Of a DNA stretch of 64,000 bases, positions 1 to 10,436 are shown in pieces. Made by a program: the position numbers and the translations under genes. The stretch comes from Homalodisca vitripennis. Taxonomy: Eukaryota; Arthropoda; Insecta; Hemiptera; Cicadellidae. The stretch's first letter is position 1, and every line of letters begins with the position of its first letter. The notes under the pieces were generated by a model that worked only from the letters and a program-made list of their open reading frames with translations, did no database searches and was not told where the DNA came from. The stretch lies in assembly GCF_021130785.1 (NCBI RefSeq), contig NC_060213.1:65572001-65636000 (forward strand), given 5' to 3'.

Positions 1-414
1 CAAGTTAAGTTTTCAGATCATCCAAAAATTACAAAAAAATAGCTTTGGTTAAAACATGAGCTGATGCCTCTAAATTTCAATGTAAATGTTCTAAGTCAAA
101 TTGTACAGTTCCACACTTCGTCCAAATAAAACGTGTCTCATTAATCATTATCTCAGCAAATTACACAAAACTGTAAGAATGTAATTAGATTTTAAAATTT
201 CACCAGCATTAACTGTGACTTAATGTCTTATGTGTTCTATAAGATGCCATATTCTCACAAATTACTGTTAAAATATGAATCGCATTGTTCAATAACTTAA
301 TGAAATCTCCAAATGTTACGTATCACGCAATAAAATCATATTCAGAAAACAGTGTAGTCGAGAATGTTATTTATTTTCAAGTAACTATTATACAAACAAG
401 TTCATATTGTAACC
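1..414. other. AT-rich sequence without recognised feature
   Basis: Low-complexity AT-rich DNA with short open frames only. I see no repeat shared with the rest of the window and no RNA gene. Confidence 0.5.
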
Positions 415-523
415 ATATAAATCAAAGATGGCCAGCAGTTTGTTAGGAAACTTGTGGATTTACTGCAGGTACGTGGTGCCATTCTCAACAACTGCCGGAA
501 ACTGAGTTGTTCGCACGAGAACG
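415..523 (+). repeat. Dispersed repeat, inverted partner of 14388-14500
   Basis: About 85 bases here match the reverse complement of 14388-14500 at roughly 85-90% by eye, centred on GTGGATTTACTGCAGGTACG. Both copies keep an aligned frame reading QFV, two basic residues, then L/V-VDLLQVRGAIL-N/D-N. In this copy the frame ends at a TAA near 530, and the nearby ATG is out of frame by one base. The CAG|GTACGT in the middle fits a splice-donor consensus in both copies. It could be a mobile-element fragment or an old duplicated exon; I do not recognise the family. Confidence 0.6.
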
Positions 524-791
524 TGTAACTGTTTGTGGGCACATCGTATCTTTTCAGTTGATACAGTTAACAGTGCTGTTACAGTCTGTTATCTGCTCCC
601 ACAAAAAAACACTATTCATTTGAAATTTAACATATTATTTATATTTTATGTAACAGTTCACAGTTTTACCAACACTTGCTATATTTCCCTACATTCTTAT
701 TGAGGGGTTTTATCAATTTCATCAGAGGATTTGCAACAAGCTTTGTAGTATTTTATAAATCGAATTACGTAGTGTAGATTTTTCTATGTTC

Positions 792-793
<2 letters not shown>
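524..793. other. AT-rich sequence without recognised feature
   Basis: No coding frame, repeat copy or RNA gene was recognised between the dispersed repeat and the (TA)n tract. Confidence 0.45.

Positions 794-870
<77 letters not shown>
794..870. repeat. (TA)n microsatellite
   Basis: About 38 TA dinucleotides with one register slip near 839. It forms the left border of the tRNA-bearing unit at 871-1114, matching the (TA)n tracts that border the second copy near 62 kb. Confidence 0.97.
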
Positions 871-871
<1 letters not shown>

Positions 872-1114
872 TGACAATTTAATTAATGTAAACAGAAGTC
901 ATTTGACAGGTATTTGGTCTTCCGATCATATGTTAGTTTGGTTATTTAAACACATACTGTATGTGAAAGAAAACAGCCAAATACAAAACTAATTGAATCG
1001 GAAAAAGTGAGGGCTCTGTGGTGTAATGGTAGCACATTCACCCGGCAAGTGAGAGATCCGGGTTCGAGTCCCGGCGGAGCAAGTACTTTTAGCGATTCAA
1101 TATTTATTTGAAAT
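871..1114 (+). mobile_element. SINE-like unit carrying a tRNA-like sequence, copy 1
   Basis: Sequence between two (TA)n tracts. From about 895 onward it is nearly identical to the reverse complement of 61898-62121, so it is a young dispersed repeat. The tRNA-like part (1012-1082) sits inside it. Immediately outside the tRNA are inverted flanks, ATTGAATCGGAAAAAGT on the left and its near reverse complement on the right (15 of 17 positions). A polymerase III A-box region (GTGTAATGGTAGC) and B-box (GGTTCGAGTCC) are visible. No poly(A) tail is present; the 3' end runs into (TA)n then (TG)n. Confidence 0.75.
1012..1082 (+). tRNA. tRNA-like cloverleaf, anticodon position GGC
   Basis: The sequence folds as a 71-nt cloverleaf. 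Acceptor GCTCTG pairs with CGGAGC (outermost 1:72 pair mismatched), D stem GTGT/GCAC has loop AATGGTA, anticodon stem TTCAC/GTGAG has loop CCGGCAA, and T stem CCGGG/CCCGG has loop TTCGAGT. The anticodon would be GGC (Ala), but loop position 33 is C instead of the near-invariant U. The body also resembles tRNA-Gly(GCC). Because it lies inside a repeated unit with a second copy at 61933-62003, it is more likely the head of a SINE than a working tRNA gene. A functional tRNA cannot be excluded. Confidence 0.6.
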
Positions 1115-1269
<155 letters not shown>

Positions 1270-1270
1270 T

Positions 1271-1336
1271 GGGAACAACGAGAGAGGGGGGCTGAGGAGA
1301 AGGGTGGAGGGAGGAAAAGGGGAGGGGAGAGAGAAT
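1271..1336 (+). repeat. Polypurine (GA-rich) tract
   Basis: Nearly pure A/G run on the plus strand with few interruptions, directly after the TA/TG compound tract. Mirror-like purine runs can form triplex DNA; that property is inferred from composition. Confidence 0.85.
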
Positions 1337-1417
1337 TTTAAGTTTTTTCTTCTTACATTTTTTTATGGATAAGCAATTCTATATAGTTCAAACTATTACT
1401 TTATTAGAATTTCTTTC

Positions 1418-1675
1418 AATTTAAGATAATTTACTGTGCTAGATACAAGACAATGTACTGTGCACCATACAAAACAATTAATAGAACCACATACAAGACA
1501 TCATATTCTACCATATACAATTCAATTTATCGTACCGCACACAAAACAATATATTGAACTCCACATAAGACAATAATGTTACGACATATAAAGACAACGC
1601 ATTGCGCAACATACAAGACAAATGTGTTGACCCACATACAGGAAATGCTTTGTAAACCATATATGAGAATGTAAT
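1418..1675. repeat. Degenerate 24-bp minisatellite, about ten units
   Basis: The word ATACAAGACA or a close variant recurs at 1443, 1467, 1491, 1515, 1539, 1563, 1587, 1611, 1636 and about 1660. Every step is 24 bp except one of 25. The unit reads approximately ATACAAGACAATNTATTGNACCAC. Units differ by many substitutions but hardly any indels, so the array is old. 24 is a multiple of three, but several units hold stops in the frame that reads IQDN, so it is not coding. Confidence 0.9.
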
Positions 1676-2520
1676 GTTCTATTTGCTTAAAGATTTACTA
1701 TTTGTTAAGTGATATAAGACAAAATTGTAATTGTGTACGTGGTACAGCAACCTATTTCCACCAATATCACTTTTACCCACCAAATACTTCTTGAACGCAT
1801 ACATGAAATGTTTACAGATCCAATTTCAATTTCCAAAACCTGAAATAAGAAGAACTATAAATCTCGTGTAGTATAAAATCCAACTAAAGTACTTTATTCC
1901 ACAAAATACTATATGATAACAACAACGTTATACATCTAATTTCACCATATGGTCAGTCTAAAAGTTTTATGGTATTGAATCATTAATATTAATCCTTGTA
2001 GTAATAAAATAGACTGAAAACTATGTGGTTAGAAAATCTTATCTTAAAGTAATTCTTTATTTTCCACAGTCTTAGCCGATAGCTCATTGGCACTAATATA
2101 GTGGTTAAATTTTCGCAAATGTTTTTGTACAATATTTAACAAATGTTCATTAGAATAAAGCAATATAGACTAAGATTTAGTTAATATTAGTAGTAACACA
2201 TAAAATTTGTATAAGGGAATTTGGGAAGATACAAATAAAATCAAACCGCAACAAAGTATTGTTTGTTAGGATAGCTCTACCACTGAAACTGTACAATCTA
2301 AGGGGCTGGTGTTTAGGAAGTTGAAGCATAAAGTAAGGTCAAGTCAAGTGAAGCAATGTTGTAGGTGTCAGTAGGGTTCACACCCTCTCTCAGCCAGACT
2401 TAAACAGACTGTTCTCGTCTCTGATGTGTACTAACATTAATTTGACCTTGAGTTATGAGAGAAAGGTTTAACGAATATGGCTTATTATAAAACTAGAAAA
2501 TGACAGATTAATATTTTTAT
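1676..2520. other. AT-rich sequence without recognised feature
   Basis: Unique-looking AT-rich DNA. A slightly more GC-rich stretch at 2300-2460 contains two GGTCAAGTC-like words, but I cannot assign a function. Confidence 0.45.
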
Positions 2521-2920
2521 TGGCTGAGCGGTAGTGAAGGCTATCGCTGGAGTGGCAGCAAAAACTTCATTTCTGTATGCCAGTATGTTTGCACGATGAA
2601 ATTAACTGACCTATAGACTTAAAACTTTGAATTTTGCTGTATTACTATAAGGACAACATCAAGTTCGGTGATAGTATATGCCACTTCGATAGGATTTACT
2701 GAGCGTTAGGAAACATTTTTGTATTAGTCTTATGAGTAACTATGACTGCATCGAGAAAATAAGGGAATAAAAAATTGTAAATCAATCTTATTACAACCAT
2801 AATCTATTTTAACATATGCCATAGTAAACATGTAGCCTAACTACGCGTATCATAATGAATTGTGCTATAACATTCGTAATTAAACCACAGCGAAGGCTGT
2901 TACACGACATGTAGTGTAGT
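2521..2920 (+). repeat. Dispersed repeat family A, copy 1
   Basis: Begins TGGCTGAGCGGTAGTGAAGGC and contains the family words ACCTATAGACTT, ATCAAGTTCGGTGATAG, CTGAGCGTTAGGAAACATTTTTGTATTAGTCTTATG and, further right, ACAGCGAAGGCTGTTAC. The same ordered words occur at 59473-60180 and 60268-60740 (plus) and at 12118-12396 and about 61340-61560 (minus). It is non-coding in all copies and heavily diverged. I infer an old mobile-element fragment, perhaps a retroelement 3' region. Confidence 0.75.
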
Positions 2921-5900
2921 GTACTCCTTCTTGCATAATTAAGAAACTTGTCTATCATGTTGGACAGCCAATCTTGTAGAGCATCGCTGTACAATATGAG
3001 CAAGAACCCGATTTCTGTGGTTAAATAAGGAGGAAAGAAATTACGGCGAACGTAAATTTTTATTTAAAGGATTTTATATTGAACATTTTCTGTAAATTAA
3101 TAAATCCTCTAAAAAACATTGAAACTGTTTAATCAAAAGCATATTTTAGGTGAAATCCATAAGTTTATTATATTAAAAATCACATACATCAAAGTATTAG
3201 AGCTTTATATTGTTATTTTATAAATTAGATCTTAAATTCCAATATTATGGTTATTACGTAGTCTATGACAACATATATAGATTTCACTTAACGAAAATTC
3301 ATTCAATTTTTAATGACTTCTGAACAAAATATTTAATAGGGAAAGAATATCCTGTAAATAATGTCATCTATAGCTGCATTTCATATTTAATTAAAAAAAT
3401 GTTAGGTTATTAGTTCACAGCCTATTTTTTAAATGTATACACGCACACACGTGCACATGAAAACACCGTTATAATTAAAATTTAAAAGCGAATTTTGAAA
3501 TGGAAGCAAACTATGTATGGAATGAATAGGACTTCAAACGAGGGAGCGCGAAAATAACAGTGATAAAAACATGGCTTACTCTCTGTTAACCAAATGTTTC
3601 TCCACTAATCGTTTCTCGTTTCTCCACGTTGCACGTTCAACCAGTATCCGTTCAATCATCTACGAATTTAGGCATTCAAATACGTCCTAACTATATTTTT
3701 GCGTCCATGTATATGTCAATACAGCAACCTAAAATGCTCATAATCTGAGGATTTTGTATAACAGGGTGATAAGATTCTTATAAAATATTATAGTATGTTT
3801 ACATAACAATACGAGTTTATTGTTATAATGACATTTGTGTAGTTTGAGAATTTTGAGAATTTTAGTTTACCCTTAAAATAATCTTATCATGTACAGTAGT
3901 TTCTGAGAATATGTCCACAGATATTTTTCTAAATTAAAGCTAATGAATAGCTTTAAACTGTTCGATGCTTTATGCCCTCAATGTACCTTTAGACATTGAC
4001 TGTCCAGCGAAGCCAGTTTTGAGTAGAATACCCTTTCCACGCTTCTTACTTTTTATTAATAGACAAGGAACAGTTGTTTGCTTAAGCATAAAACTTTGGT
4101 TTTTTTAAACATAAGAACCTTCGATATTTTATACAACAGTTTCACGTTGCAAAAAAAAACAATTCAATATTTAAATAACTGTTGAAAATTATATTTAATT
4201 TAACAGCCTATTATTGAAACTTTTGTATTGTTAAGGTGGTATATTGTGTCGGGTTATTAGTACGGATATTTCACATTCGTATTAATTATTTGTAGAATAT
4301 AAATAATACATTACAACAAATTGATGATTGATAAATAGTATACTTGTAATTGTACTACTTTTATTGATTTACATTTAAGACTAGCAAAATATTGCGCCAT
4401 GTGTGCCACGTGTATTTTATACTTTGTGTGTTTACTCATTTTGGTTGCAACCAATCGTCTCCATATAACTATATTTAATTTGTATTTCCTGTAATATATA
4501 GGAGTAGACGTCCTACAGTGCTAGCAACAATATAAAATATATTCTATGCTATAGTCTTATCTAAACTTAAAGGTCATTGTCTCCCCCGGAGAATATAAAG
4601 TATTGTGATTTATGGTTAATTACTATTAGATGAGATAAATATATGCACCCTTATCAAGTATAGGGGATAAAAAGGCTTCGTGTTCATATAATATTACGAA
4701 TTCTATTACGGATTAATGGTTAATTACTTCTTAAGAGAAAATAATTCTAAACGTTGGCGTAATGAAAATGGATTGACATAAAAATATAGCTGAGTAACTA
4801 ATTGCAAGATATATTTTCATAAAAATATATCTTTTCCATGGGATTTAATTAGATTAGCTATGTTAAAAAATTTTGTTAGAATGTCTCACTTAAAAATGCA
4901 CTGTGTTTCATCCAATCAAGTCTGTCTTTCCTGTTTATAAATCAATTTCAATTATCTCCAGAACCAATTAAGCTCAAATTAAGATTTAGGGCTTACCATT
5001 TACTAATTGTTTCTTCTTCTGTAAGTGTCAGGAAAAGGTATTCTTCAGTGAAGATAATCTCTATAAATTTCATCAACCTTAAATCTCCTCTGCCATAATC
5101 TGATTAGGCTAGTATCCAAACTCGGCCAGTATAAAAGAGGATAGAAATGTTTGAAAGACTAACACGCGTGCTTATACACAGAATTCATTTAATGGATTTA
5201 ATAAAATAAAACAAGGAGTATTTTAGACTTGAAATCAGTTATATTTTTGCAGCTTAGGTTAAACATAAAATTAAACTTGGCTTGTTGTATATTGCACAAT
5301 TCTATTAAATCTCCGAATTTTTTTATCGCACAATACCTAATAATTAGCTAATTTAAAAACACATATTTCTTCGCGGCAGTATATTTGCCTGAGTAACTCG
5401 TATTTATTATTTCATCCTGAGAAAATTTTCCAAACTATAATAATTTTACTTTTTGTGTTAAACATGTTATAAATGTATTTCAGTTGTTTTCTAAAATAAC
5501 TCAAATTTCTCTACATACTCAAAATAGTGAATGTATTTTCAAAATTAGTTAGTGAGGAACTTAGAGTACATAAAATAGTGCAGGGGTTTTAATAGACATC
5601 CTAAAAATATGAATGTATCCTTCAAGTAATAGAAAATTGCAGTAAAACCTATTGTATGAAAATGTAAATCAAAACCAAAATTTTGTTACAAAATGTTTTA
5701 AGTCTTTGAAAGATTTAGAATTTACAATTGTCCTTTTCATGAAGTCTTAAAAATGTTTCGATGAATTTTAAAATCATCTCTTGTTCTCCAAAGTATGGAT
5801 TGGAGTTACTCAGTAATTTTAAATTAACGACTTCTCCTAAAGTAGTAAATGTCTTGACGAGATGCAACCGATTTCAAACGCAACCAAAATCTTTTTTAGA

Positions 5901-6386
5901 CTACTCTATCCAAAATCGATAAATTTTTAACAAAAGTAGCTTTTTGAATTCAATTTAACCCTACACCTGAACCAGAACCTTTAGTTTTCTGTGTTCTTTC
6001 ATAAAAACCTTTCAAATAATGATTCACTGACTAGATGAGGTTACCACCTTCTTTAAATTTGGGTTTTGTTGGAGTAAATAATAGATTTACTTATTGGATA
6101 TCAAACAAACCAACATCCAAAGACCATTCTGCAATAACTACCATATTTATATTATTAATAGCATGTATAATTTAATTAATATTATTGCATTTCTCAGTTA
6201 TTTTCATTTTCTATTATTCTAGCAATTAGGTATTATCGGAGGTAGATTTGAGTTTTACAACTTTTCTTGAATCCGATACCCTAATATTTTATAATGTATT
6301 CTTACTTTTACACATAAAGAGTTTCACATTACGGCTTGTAAGATGTAAGTACATTGAACCACACCGGACATTAACAGATTTCCCGA
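2921..6386. other. Long AT-rich stretch without recognised gene
   Basis: About 3.5 kb of AT-rich DNA with only short open frames and no codon bias. A TATAAAAG word near 5130 is an isolated TATA-like match without other promoter evidence. I saw no tRNA-like fold, tandem array or repeat copy. Confidence 0.45.
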
Positions 6387-6519
6387 GTGACTTATAGATT
6401 GAAAACCCTATTTTTACTCTCAACCAAACTTTATTTCTCGTATCGCATAAGAGAAATATGGTTGAATTCGACGGTAGATAACATCTGTTTTTGTCAAAAA
6501 TATATAAATTACTTTGATG

Positions 6520-6640
6520 TATCTCGCTCTGTCAAAGGTTTCCTTCCCATCACAACTAGCTGTAATGTCGTCTCTAACTTCTCATCAAAGTGAGTGAGAC
6601 CAATCTTCTAAGAGCGCTATTTCAATAATTACAAAATATA
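6520..6640 (+). repeat. Dispersed repeat family B, copy 1
   Basis: Contains AGCTGTAATGTCGTCTCTAACTTCTCATCAAAGTGA followed by CAATCTTCTAAGAGCGCTATTTCAATAATTAC in pieces. The reverse complement of 21820-21932 matches it closely and 32881-32935 matches a shorter part. Nothing identifies the parent element. It is non-coding as far as I can see. Confidence 0.75.
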
Positions 6641-6659
6641 ACTGGAAACTTTCCCCTTT

Positions 6660-7107
6660 TTGGAGTATTATATTTTATTACTTCAAACTCCCCTACTTCA
6701 AGTCATTCCGTAATAATTTGTACCGATAAATTTGCATCTTTCAAGAGATGGTTGGTTAGAATTTCACTTAACAAGTTGCTGTATAATTTAGTGTTCCGTG
6801 GCATTAAAGAATGTTTTTCTTTGGGGTTTCTACTATTTAGATCCAATCTTCTTCAGTAACTCTTAATTGCAAGCCACTGTGATCCGCAAATTCTTACTTG
6901 GTTTACTCTGTATGTAGAGTTAAAACAATAATAAGATTTACTACTTTATTAACTCTACTGCTAGGTAGATAAAGATAAATAATTAAGACCTTATCACAAA
7001 GTTATATGCCCTTAAAATCAAGTTCCTAAATATGAGATTAATTGTATTCCCTTAATTCTTCTTTCAGTTTATTTGAATCCTCAAATCCTGTACATATTCA
7101 TTTATAT
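6660..7107. other. AT-rich sequence without recognised feature
   Basis: No gene, RNA or repeat was recognised here. Confidence 0.4.
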
Positions 7108-7270
7108 ACAGGGTGTCAATTAAGTCTGGAACCTCTTTTTTAATTTTTGAACCACAATAGAAAGAAATACCAAAGTTCACACGTGCTTACTGGTGATAGT
7201 AACGCACACATCTGCCCAATTACCGACCCGGATAATCCCTTTGGGGGACGGTCCACAAGGAGTCAGATAA
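7108..7270 (+). mobile_element. Probable DNA-transposon terminal fragment
   Basis: Starts ACAGGGTGTCAATTAAGTCT, a CAGGGTGT-type terminal motif common at the ends of eukaryotic cut-and-paste transposons. It is followed by GC-richer sequence, including CTTTGGGGGACGGTCCACAAGG, that contrasts with its surroundings. I did not find the opposite inverted end in the window, so it is probably truncated. The assignment rests on motif style only. Confidence 0.4.
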
Positions 7271-8594
7271 AATTCTTAAATAGCAGCATAGGTCAAGTTT
7301 GGTATCAAATTAAAGTTCTTACTTAGCAGAGTACAATGCCGCAAACCGGACTTCAAAAGGTGGATTCATTCAGTAGTTATAGCTATTTGAATTTTAAAAC
7401 AATTGAACAATGTAAATTATTAAGTATTACAAGTAAACACCAATTTTTAAGTACCTGTGATCAAAGTAAGTGTTCAAAATGTTCCCCTACCATCGTCTGG
7501 CAATTGTTATTCCTTACAAAATGGTTAGGTTTACTCAAATTGGTTGGAGCATAATAAAGTACTACCACAGTTATGACACTAAAATCATAAAGAAATTTAA
7601 GGAGTCCATGCACGAACTTTTCCTTAATTGTCAAGGATATTTTTAACTCCTTATAACATGGTTCCACTAGTAAATTATTTTAATAATATGCACAGTAAAA
7701 CGCTTCTACCTTATGGTATATTACAGAAATTACCTATTAGTGACATCTAGTTTTATAGGCAAAGGATGCATGATGTTGATACATGTGTATCATCCACATA
7801 ATTCAAGGTCTCATGCAATGAGATTCGTACTTAGATGGGAATCCGCCAGACAAATAATATGGCTGGCCTTAGAGGTGCTTGTGGATAACTTGCGTCCCTG
7901 TAAGTTTAGGCTGGTTCCAATGGAATGCGATGGGGCGCAGAGATCTCAGCGTTATTAGGAAACCTAAATCAAAATATAAGATAGTCTCGTGTTGATCTTA
8001 TTCAATTATGATGTACACATAACCTACCGTCATTACCACAATTCATTACGTTTAGTACTAATGAATTAAATAATTCAAAACCACATGTCTTAAAATCTTA
8101 CATTAAATCAATCCTGCGAAAATATTAGAGTAACAGGATAGTTTTTGATGACCCCAGCTTGGATTTAAAAATTGTTTGAATTATTTATTACCATCAACCA
8201 AATTTTAATCTAATAATTCCCTATTTTTAATTACAATCTCATTTAATTAAAATCCTCATAACTAATACCATCAGCTGAAATAACAATAAAGATTGTGTTC
8301 CTAATACCTTTTCCATGTAAAATTTGATTAATGAAACCTTCAAATCAACTCCAGTTCAGAGTGAACTGGTAGGTTGATTTAATATTCTAATTGTACTCAC
8401 GAATACCCTCGTGGGTGTTACACCGGCGTAATTAGGCATTCGGGGAATCGTTGTTTTAAATGTAAGAAACAATCGGATAACAGTCCAATATTAACTAGAG
8501 TTGAGTAAAGCAAACCATGTACGTGTCTGCAAATATTCGGTTAATCTCAAATCAAATAATTATAATATTTTTATATATTATTTATATGCATATG

Positions 8595-8600
<6 letters not shown>
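7271..8600. other. AT-rich DNA with one GC-richer patch
   Basis: No repeat copy was identified. The patch at 7790-7970 is less AT-rich and has an 81-codon open frame (7713-7958, plus), with no recognisable domain. It could be a conserved non-coding segment or chance. Confidence 0.4.

Positions 8601-8601
<1 letters not shown>

Positions 8602-8679
<78 letters not shown>
8602..8679. repeat. Compound (TA)n-(GA)n microsatellite
   Basis: About 21 TA units switch directly to about 17 GA units at 8644/8645. The short open frame across it is read-through. Confidence 0.97.
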
Positions 8680-8680
<1 letters not shown>

Positions 8681-8886
8681 ATTTTATACTTAAAAACAAT
8701 GGAGTTTTAAATTATGCCACTAATAAAATAAATGTATAATGATAACAGACGGTGAAAAATGTTTATTTTCTCTTTTACTTTGTTAGCTTCTTTTCTTTAT
8801 CTTTCATTAAGAATTATATTCTTAAATTTATGAGTTATTTTATGTGAACTAAGCAATTTTGTTGACATTTTATTATAAAGTATAAA

Positions 8887-9273
8887 TATATTTACAGTTT
8901 ACACGTGTATGTATTCAATTATTGTAAATTTACTGTATATATGAGATTGAGTGGTAGATGGGGCTTTACAGCCCTTACTGCCCTCTTTAATAAAGGCATT
9001 TTTCATTTCTTAATAAAATTACATAACAATCAACATTCAAAATGGGGTTTTAAAAAATAATTGGACGGAGGAGTCTTCGTAAATACTATCAAAATATTTT
9101 CAATCTAATTTTTTTTAATTTAAAATCTACGATTACATCTTTTAAGATAGTAATTTTAGTATATATATTAGGGCAGTAAAGGGCTGTAAAGCCCCATCTA
9201 CCACTCAATCTCATATATACAGTAAATTTACAATAATTGAATATATAGGCTACAAGTGTAAACTGTAAATATA
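8887..9273. mobile_element. Fold-back (MITE-like) element with ~100-bp inverted ends
   Basis: The left arm 8887-8984 and right arm 9170-9273 are reverse complements at about 95% by eye, both holding the words GAGTGGTAGATGGGGCTTTACAGCCC and TATATTTACAGTTTACAC (in pieces or reverse complement). The 185-bp middle is AT-rich and has no open frame. Total length is about 387 bp. High arm identity means recent insertion or arm homogenisation. The ends fall in TATA-rich sequence, so a TA target duplication is possible but not provable here. Confidence 0.85.
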
Positions 9274-9599
9274 TATTATATATGTGTGTGAGTGTGTGTT
9301 TTAAGTTGACTGAACCGTTATTAGTTGTTGTGCCCCTGTAGCCTTTCTGATTCGTCTACCAACAAACTTATCAATTATGATTTTATTTTGCTTCATCCTA
9401 TTTTATTAATGGTTTTTATTAAGCTATCCAACGGATATGTGTTCTTTAAAACGTTTGGTTAACACTTTGGATTTAATTACTTCTGTAGAAAGTACAGGAG
9501 GGTACTCAAATTTTGGAATTACCATTAGGATTCATGCAGTGATACAATGGTATCCTTGAAATTTGAGTTTGTCAATATGGAAAAATCTACTATTTTTAG

Positions 9600-9860
9600 A
9601 TATTTTATTACCAGGTAGGGTATCTATTGTCCATATGTCTGTGATATCTTGAGGTCCTAGAGATTTTAAGCTTGTTCCATAATTTCCTTTTGGTAAAGGA
9701 AGGATCCTGTTGATTTTAGAGTTAACAGGTCAAAGTTTAGTCCACCCGTCTATCTGTCAGTCATAGCGAAACCTTTATGGAAAGGTCCTAGGGATTTCAA
9801 ACTTGGTACATAGAAGCCCTTTGTTTTGGAGTCGAAAGGACACAGGATATTTTGCCTGCC
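9600..9860 (+). repeat. Degenerate repeat with internal duplication
   Basis: The stretch beginning AGGTCCTAGAGATTTTAAGCTTG (9650) is repeated in diverged form as AGGTCCTAGGGATTTCAAACTTG (9783), each followed by a T-rich stretch then AAAGGA and GTCAAAG-like words. The preceding GTGATATCTTGAGG resembles wording in family A. It is non-coding and probably an old mobile-element fragment. Confidence 0.5.
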
Positions 9861-10017
9861 GAACTTCCGCCTGTGCATATCTCTTTATGTTCTATCAACT
9901 TCTTACATAATCGGTCAATTTTATAATACAGCCCATAATTTATCCACGAGATATACATGTAATAGTTTTTAAAAACATTCTTCTTCGTTTCATTATTAAA
10001 AAGATACGAATTCACTT

Positions 10018-10115
10018 TGAATGTTGAGTTTAGCTCCAGTTCACCTTCCTTGTAGTGCTGCGTCTGGTATCTGACAATAAAAGAAAGAGGAACTCGAGTT
10101 AAACTCAACATTCAA
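10018..10115. repeat. 98-bp imperfect palindrome
   Basis: TTGAATGTTGAGTTTAGCTCCAGTTC at its left edge and GAACTCGAGTTAAACTCAACATTCAA at its right edge are reverse complements over about 26 bp with three mismatches. The inner 46 bp hold GCGTCTGGTATCTGAC, which is itself repeated inverted at 10378-10393. Confidence 0.85.
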
Positions 10116-10436
10116 ATTCAATCAACCCATTCTACAACAGCAATGTTATGTGTAAAAGGTTCGGTTGTTGCACCGTGCTTAGGGATCGTGTTAGGAACTT
10201 GGTAGTGCACTCAATTGTGTACCTAATGAAACAATTAGACTGCCATTTCACCTATGTATAGATGTCTGTCATGTCGAACGATGTAAATATTTGTTTTGAG
10301 CTTCTTTGTTTCCGACTTTCTTCGGATCTGTTTAGACGAACGGGACTCCTCATTCCAGGAGTCAAGTCTGAGATAGCGTCAGATACCAGACGCTGCAATA
10401 AAATGAAAATGAACTGGAGCTAAACTCAACATTCAA
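10018..10436. mobile_element. Fold-back element enclosing the palindrome
   Basis: 10018-10075 pairs with 10378-10436 as an inverted repeat (GTCAGATACCAGACGC and GAACTGGAGCTAAACTCAACATTCAA on the right side). The nested palindrome means three copies of one end sequence in two orientations, as if a second partial copy inserted into, or was duplicated within, a MITE. No open frame of note lies between the arms. Confidence 0.65.

Noticed and set aside
786..992. 68-codon plus frame with alternating Ile-Tyr
   Set aside because: Read-through of (TA)n; the same applies to frames at 1108-1372, 8501-8710, 12766-12985 and 61835-62056.
1441..1675. CRISPR-like regular repeat
   Set aside because: Repeats are degenerate, contiguous 24-bp units without unique spacers, in a eukaryotic setting.
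5125..5140. TATAAAAG as a promoter
   Set aside because: Isolated word in AT-rich DNA with no downstream gene or initiator context.
7336..7554. 72-codon frame after the CAGGGTGT terminus as a transposase start
   Set aside because: No transposase motif (no DDE or helix-turn-helix pattern visible) and it stops early.
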